Positions 6,542 to 8,217 of a DNA stretch of 8,217 nt are shown piece by piece. The translations under genes were made by a program, and so were the position numbers. The notes under the pieces are model-generated. The model was not told the origin of the DNA, did no database searches, and saw only the letters and a program-made list of their open reading frames with translations. The stretch's first letter is position 1, and each line of letters begins with the position of its first letter. Origin of the DNA: Deltaproteobacteria bacterium (GTDB lineage: Bacteria; Desulfobacterota; DSM-4660; Desulfatiglandales; HGW-15); contig JAFDIX010000102.1 in assembly GCA_019307805.1 (NCBI GenBank), positions 1-8,217 of the forward strand, given 5' to 3'.

Positions 6542-7939
6542 GTGGCTGATAGCAAAACACATCCAAAGACGATCCAGGAGCCGATCAGGCAGTTGGAAGT
6601 CTATAGAGAGGCAGAAGTTGTTGTGGTTGGTGGGGGGCCGGCTGGTGTCAGCGCCGCGGTGGCTGCAGCCCGCAACGGTGCAGATACCGTGCTGATAGAA
6701 CGATACGGGCATCTGGGTGGAATGGCCACAGGGGGCCTGGTGATATTAATCCCCCATCTGAGTGACGGGACCGACCGATTGGTCATCGCCGGGCAGCAAA
6801 AGGAATGGCTGGACAGACTGGAACCCCTGAAGGGGGTTGTCAAGCCCCCCCCTGACGCCATCGGATCTTCAGATCCCAAACTTATCGAACGATGGGGAAG
6901 TTATCGATTCTTTGTGGTGGATGGAAGAATACGCCTGTCCGCCTATGTGGATCCGGAGATGCTCAAGTGCGTCCTCAATGACATGGTTGTGGAATCAGGC
7001 GTCACGCTCTGCCTTCATTCCTGGGGATGCCGGGCACTGATGGATGGGAACAGGATAATCGGGATCGCCTTTGAAAGTAAGGAAGGGCGAAAGGCGGTTC
7101 TCGGTCAAGTAATAATCGACGCGACCGGAGACGGCGACATATTTGCGTCGGCAGGCGCCGATTTAGACGCAACCCTTGATCCCAAACTGAGGTCGTCAAA
7201 GCTGGCACTGGTCTTTCGGGTTGGAAACATCAATTATGAGAAATTTCGTGCTTTCAAAGGAAAGGAGACCCAGACCACCTCCATTTATGAGACCGGCTCA
7301 GAGGAAAGCAGCTATGCAAAACTGATTGGGGAGCTCAATCGGCTTGGCGGGTTCACGGTAACCATGCCGACCCCCCGAGAGGATGTGGTCTGGTTTAACA
7401 ACTGGATACCGGATTTGAGCTGCCTGAAGGTGAAGGATCTATCGCAAATGGAAGTGGAGACCCGCAAAAAGATGCTTCTCACCCACAGGTTCTATCGAGA
7501 GAATGTGCCCGGGTTTGAAGACAGTTACATTCTGGATACGGCATCACAGGTGGGAACCCGTGGTTCCAGAAGGCTGATCGGGGAACACATACTGACCGAG
7601 GAAGAGTTGCGGGCAGGGACCCTGTACGAGGATACCATTGCACTGTTCCCTCCGCTTACAAGCAATGCCTCTCCGGAGAAACCCAATCGGTGCATCCCAT
7701 ACCGTTCTTTGGTCCCCCGCAATGTGGAAGGTTTGCTGGTTGCAGGGCGCTGTTTTTCAGCCGACCTCGTGGCCAATGACATTTTGAATCTCATCCCACC
7801 TTGTGTTGCCATGGGCGAGGCCGCAGGCACTTCCGCGGCATTGTGCGCGAAAGAGGGGGTGGCACCGAGAGAGGTCGACTATAGCATCCTACGGAAACAC
7901 CTTATGGGTCAGGGTGTGCCTCTGCCGGAACATCCTTAA
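6542..7939 (+). CDS. FAD-dependent oxidoreductase (FAD_oxidored family)
   Basis: The protein has 465 residues and no signal peptide, so it is probably cytoplasmic. A Rossmann dinucleotide fold opens near the N-terminus with VVVVGGGPAG (26-35) and an acidic strand end in TVLIERYGHLGG. Other family landmarks are IDATGDGD (to 199), SQVGTRGSRR (335-344), CIPYRSL from Cys384, GLLVAGRC (397-404) and the C-terminal CVAMGEAAGTSAA helix. These fit the FAD_oxidored family related to fumarate reductase/HdrA-like flavoproteins. Such proteins oxidise or reduce small organic substrates, but many have no known substrate. No iron-sulfur ligand cluster is visible, so the electron partner is unknown. The start is GTG 6542, set by GGAGG. 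It follows the transporter by 34 bases and probably belongs to the same transcript. The fold is firm; the reaction is unknown. Confidence 0.9.
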   Translation: MADSKTHPKTIQEPIRQLEVYREAEVVVVGGGPAGVSAAVAAARNGADTVLIERYGHLGGMATGGLVILIPHLSDGTDRLVIAGQQKEWLDRLEPLKGVVKPPPDAIGSSDPKLIERWGSYRFFVVDGRIRLSAYVDPEMLKCVLNDMVVESGVTLCLHSWGCRALMDGNRIIGIAFESKEGRKAVLGQVIIDATGDGDIFASAGADLDATLDPKLRSSKLALVFRVGNINYEKFRAFKGKETQTTSIYETGSEESSYAKLIGELNRLGGFTVTMPTPREDVVWFNNWIPDLSCLKVKDLSQMEVETRKKMLLTHRFYRENVPGFEDSYILDTASQVGTRGSRRLIGEHILTEEELRAGTLYEDTIALFPPLTSNASPEKPNRCIPYRSLVPRNVEGLLVAGRCFSADLVANDILNLIPPCVAMGEAAGTSAALCAKEGVAPREVDYSILRKHLMGQGVPLPEHP

Positions 7940-7944
7940 AACCA

Positions 7945-7967
7945 TGCTTTTCGGGTTGCCGGAAGCA
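7945..7967 (+). other. Hairpin between the flavoprotein and reductase-like genes
   Basis: TGCTTTTCGG (7945-7954) can pair with CCGGAAGCA (7959-7967) around a GTTG loop, giving nine pairs with one bulged T and one G-T pair. CCTTTCTTTA follows rather than a clean T-run. It could be a weak attenuator or an mRNA-stability stem within the operon; it is not a convincing full terminator. Confidence 0.35.
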
Positions 7968-8004
7968 CCTTTCTTTACCCTACTGTTTTAACGAGGTAGT
8001 GGAT

Positions 8005-8217
8005 ATGGCTGTTTCGGAAAAGATCGTAGACGGTTTTCATTTCATGCCCCCTTCTCTGAGGGCTTGGCTGAGCAAGGATATTCCGAAAGAAGCATTCAGT
8101 GAGTATATTCCATGGTCGCCGCTGAAAAGGCCCTTGGAGGAGTCAACCTTTTCCTTGATGACCTCTGCCGGAATCAGCATGAAGGGCGATCCCCCCTTTG
8201 ATGTAAAGCGGGAAATC
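8005..8217 (+). CDS. Grd/Prd selenoprotein-B-like reductase family protein, N-terminal part, 3' end outside window
   Basis: Only the first 71 residues are present; the frame is still open at the window end. The segment PWSPLKRPLEEST, followed by FSLMTSAGISMKGDPPFD and REI, resembles the start of the glycine/sarcosine/betaine/D-proline reductase selenoprotein B family, closest in layout to PrdB-like short forms (from memory, not a search). In the classical enzymes this subunit holds the selenocysteine or cysteine that cleaves a C-N bond reductively; that active-site region lies beyond the window, so it is unknown whether this protein has selenocysteine, cysteine or neither. GAGG at 7993-7996 lies eight bases before the ATG. 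It follows the flavoprotein gene in the same direction after 65 bases. The family call is moderate; the function is open. Confidence 0.6.
   Translation, partial: MAVSEKIVDGFHFMPPSLRAWLSKDIPKEAFSEYIPWSPLKRPLEESTFSLMTSAGISMKGDPPFDVKREI

Noticed and set aside
1303..6590. Recurrent GCCGATC heptamers (near 1303, 2812, 4842 and 6579) as a dispersed regulatory motif
   Set aside because: Most lie within coding frames with no shared flanks beyond a few bases; likely chance and codon use.

Overview
The window is one co-directional block of catabolic genes, all on the + strand, with short gaps, no RNA genes and no insertion sequences. Base composition looks close to half G+C. Gene content (AMP-forming acyl-CoA ligase, two uroporphyrinogen-decarboxylase-superfamily proteins, a TRAP transporter, an FAD oxidoreductase and a Grd/Prd selenoprotein-B-like reductase) is typical of an anaerobic bacterium, most likely a Desulfobacterota-type sulfate reducer or syntroph. 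That taxonomic guess is inference; no marker gene is present.

Layout: (1) 1-906, C-terminal part of an acyl-CoA ligase, cut by the window start. (2) 960-2024, a UroD-superfamily protein (here UroD-1) that lacks the cysteines of the methyltransferase-type zinc site. (3) 2140-2481, a small single-domain cupin. (4) 2538-3575, a second UroD-superfamily protein (UroD-2) that keeps the His-x-Cys...Cys zinc site of MtaA/CmuA-type methyltransferases. (5) 3638-6507, a complete three-part TRAP transporter: periplasmic binding protein, small permease and large permease. (6) 6542-7939, an FAD-dependent oxidoreductase. (7) 8005 to the window end, the first 71 codons of a protein resembling the Grd/Prd selenoprotein B family.

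Working model (inference): the TRAP system imports a small organic acid, the ligase makes its CoA thioester, and the UroD-like pair, cupin, flavoprotein and reductase-like protein act on the substrate or on a methyl or other one-carbon group released from it. No corrinoid protein is encoded here, although MtaA/CmuA-type proteins usually work with one, so a partner would have to be elsewhere or the chemistry differs. The substrate cannot be named from this sequence.

The most notable points are the matched pair of UroD-like paralogs with opposite zinc-site states flanking a cupin, a perfect 14-bp inverted repeat inside the small permease gene, and the link of this set to a Grd/Prd-like reductase. 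Three starts (3638, 6542 and 2538) are better placed at internal codons than at the first in-frame start, on ribosome-binding-site grounds.
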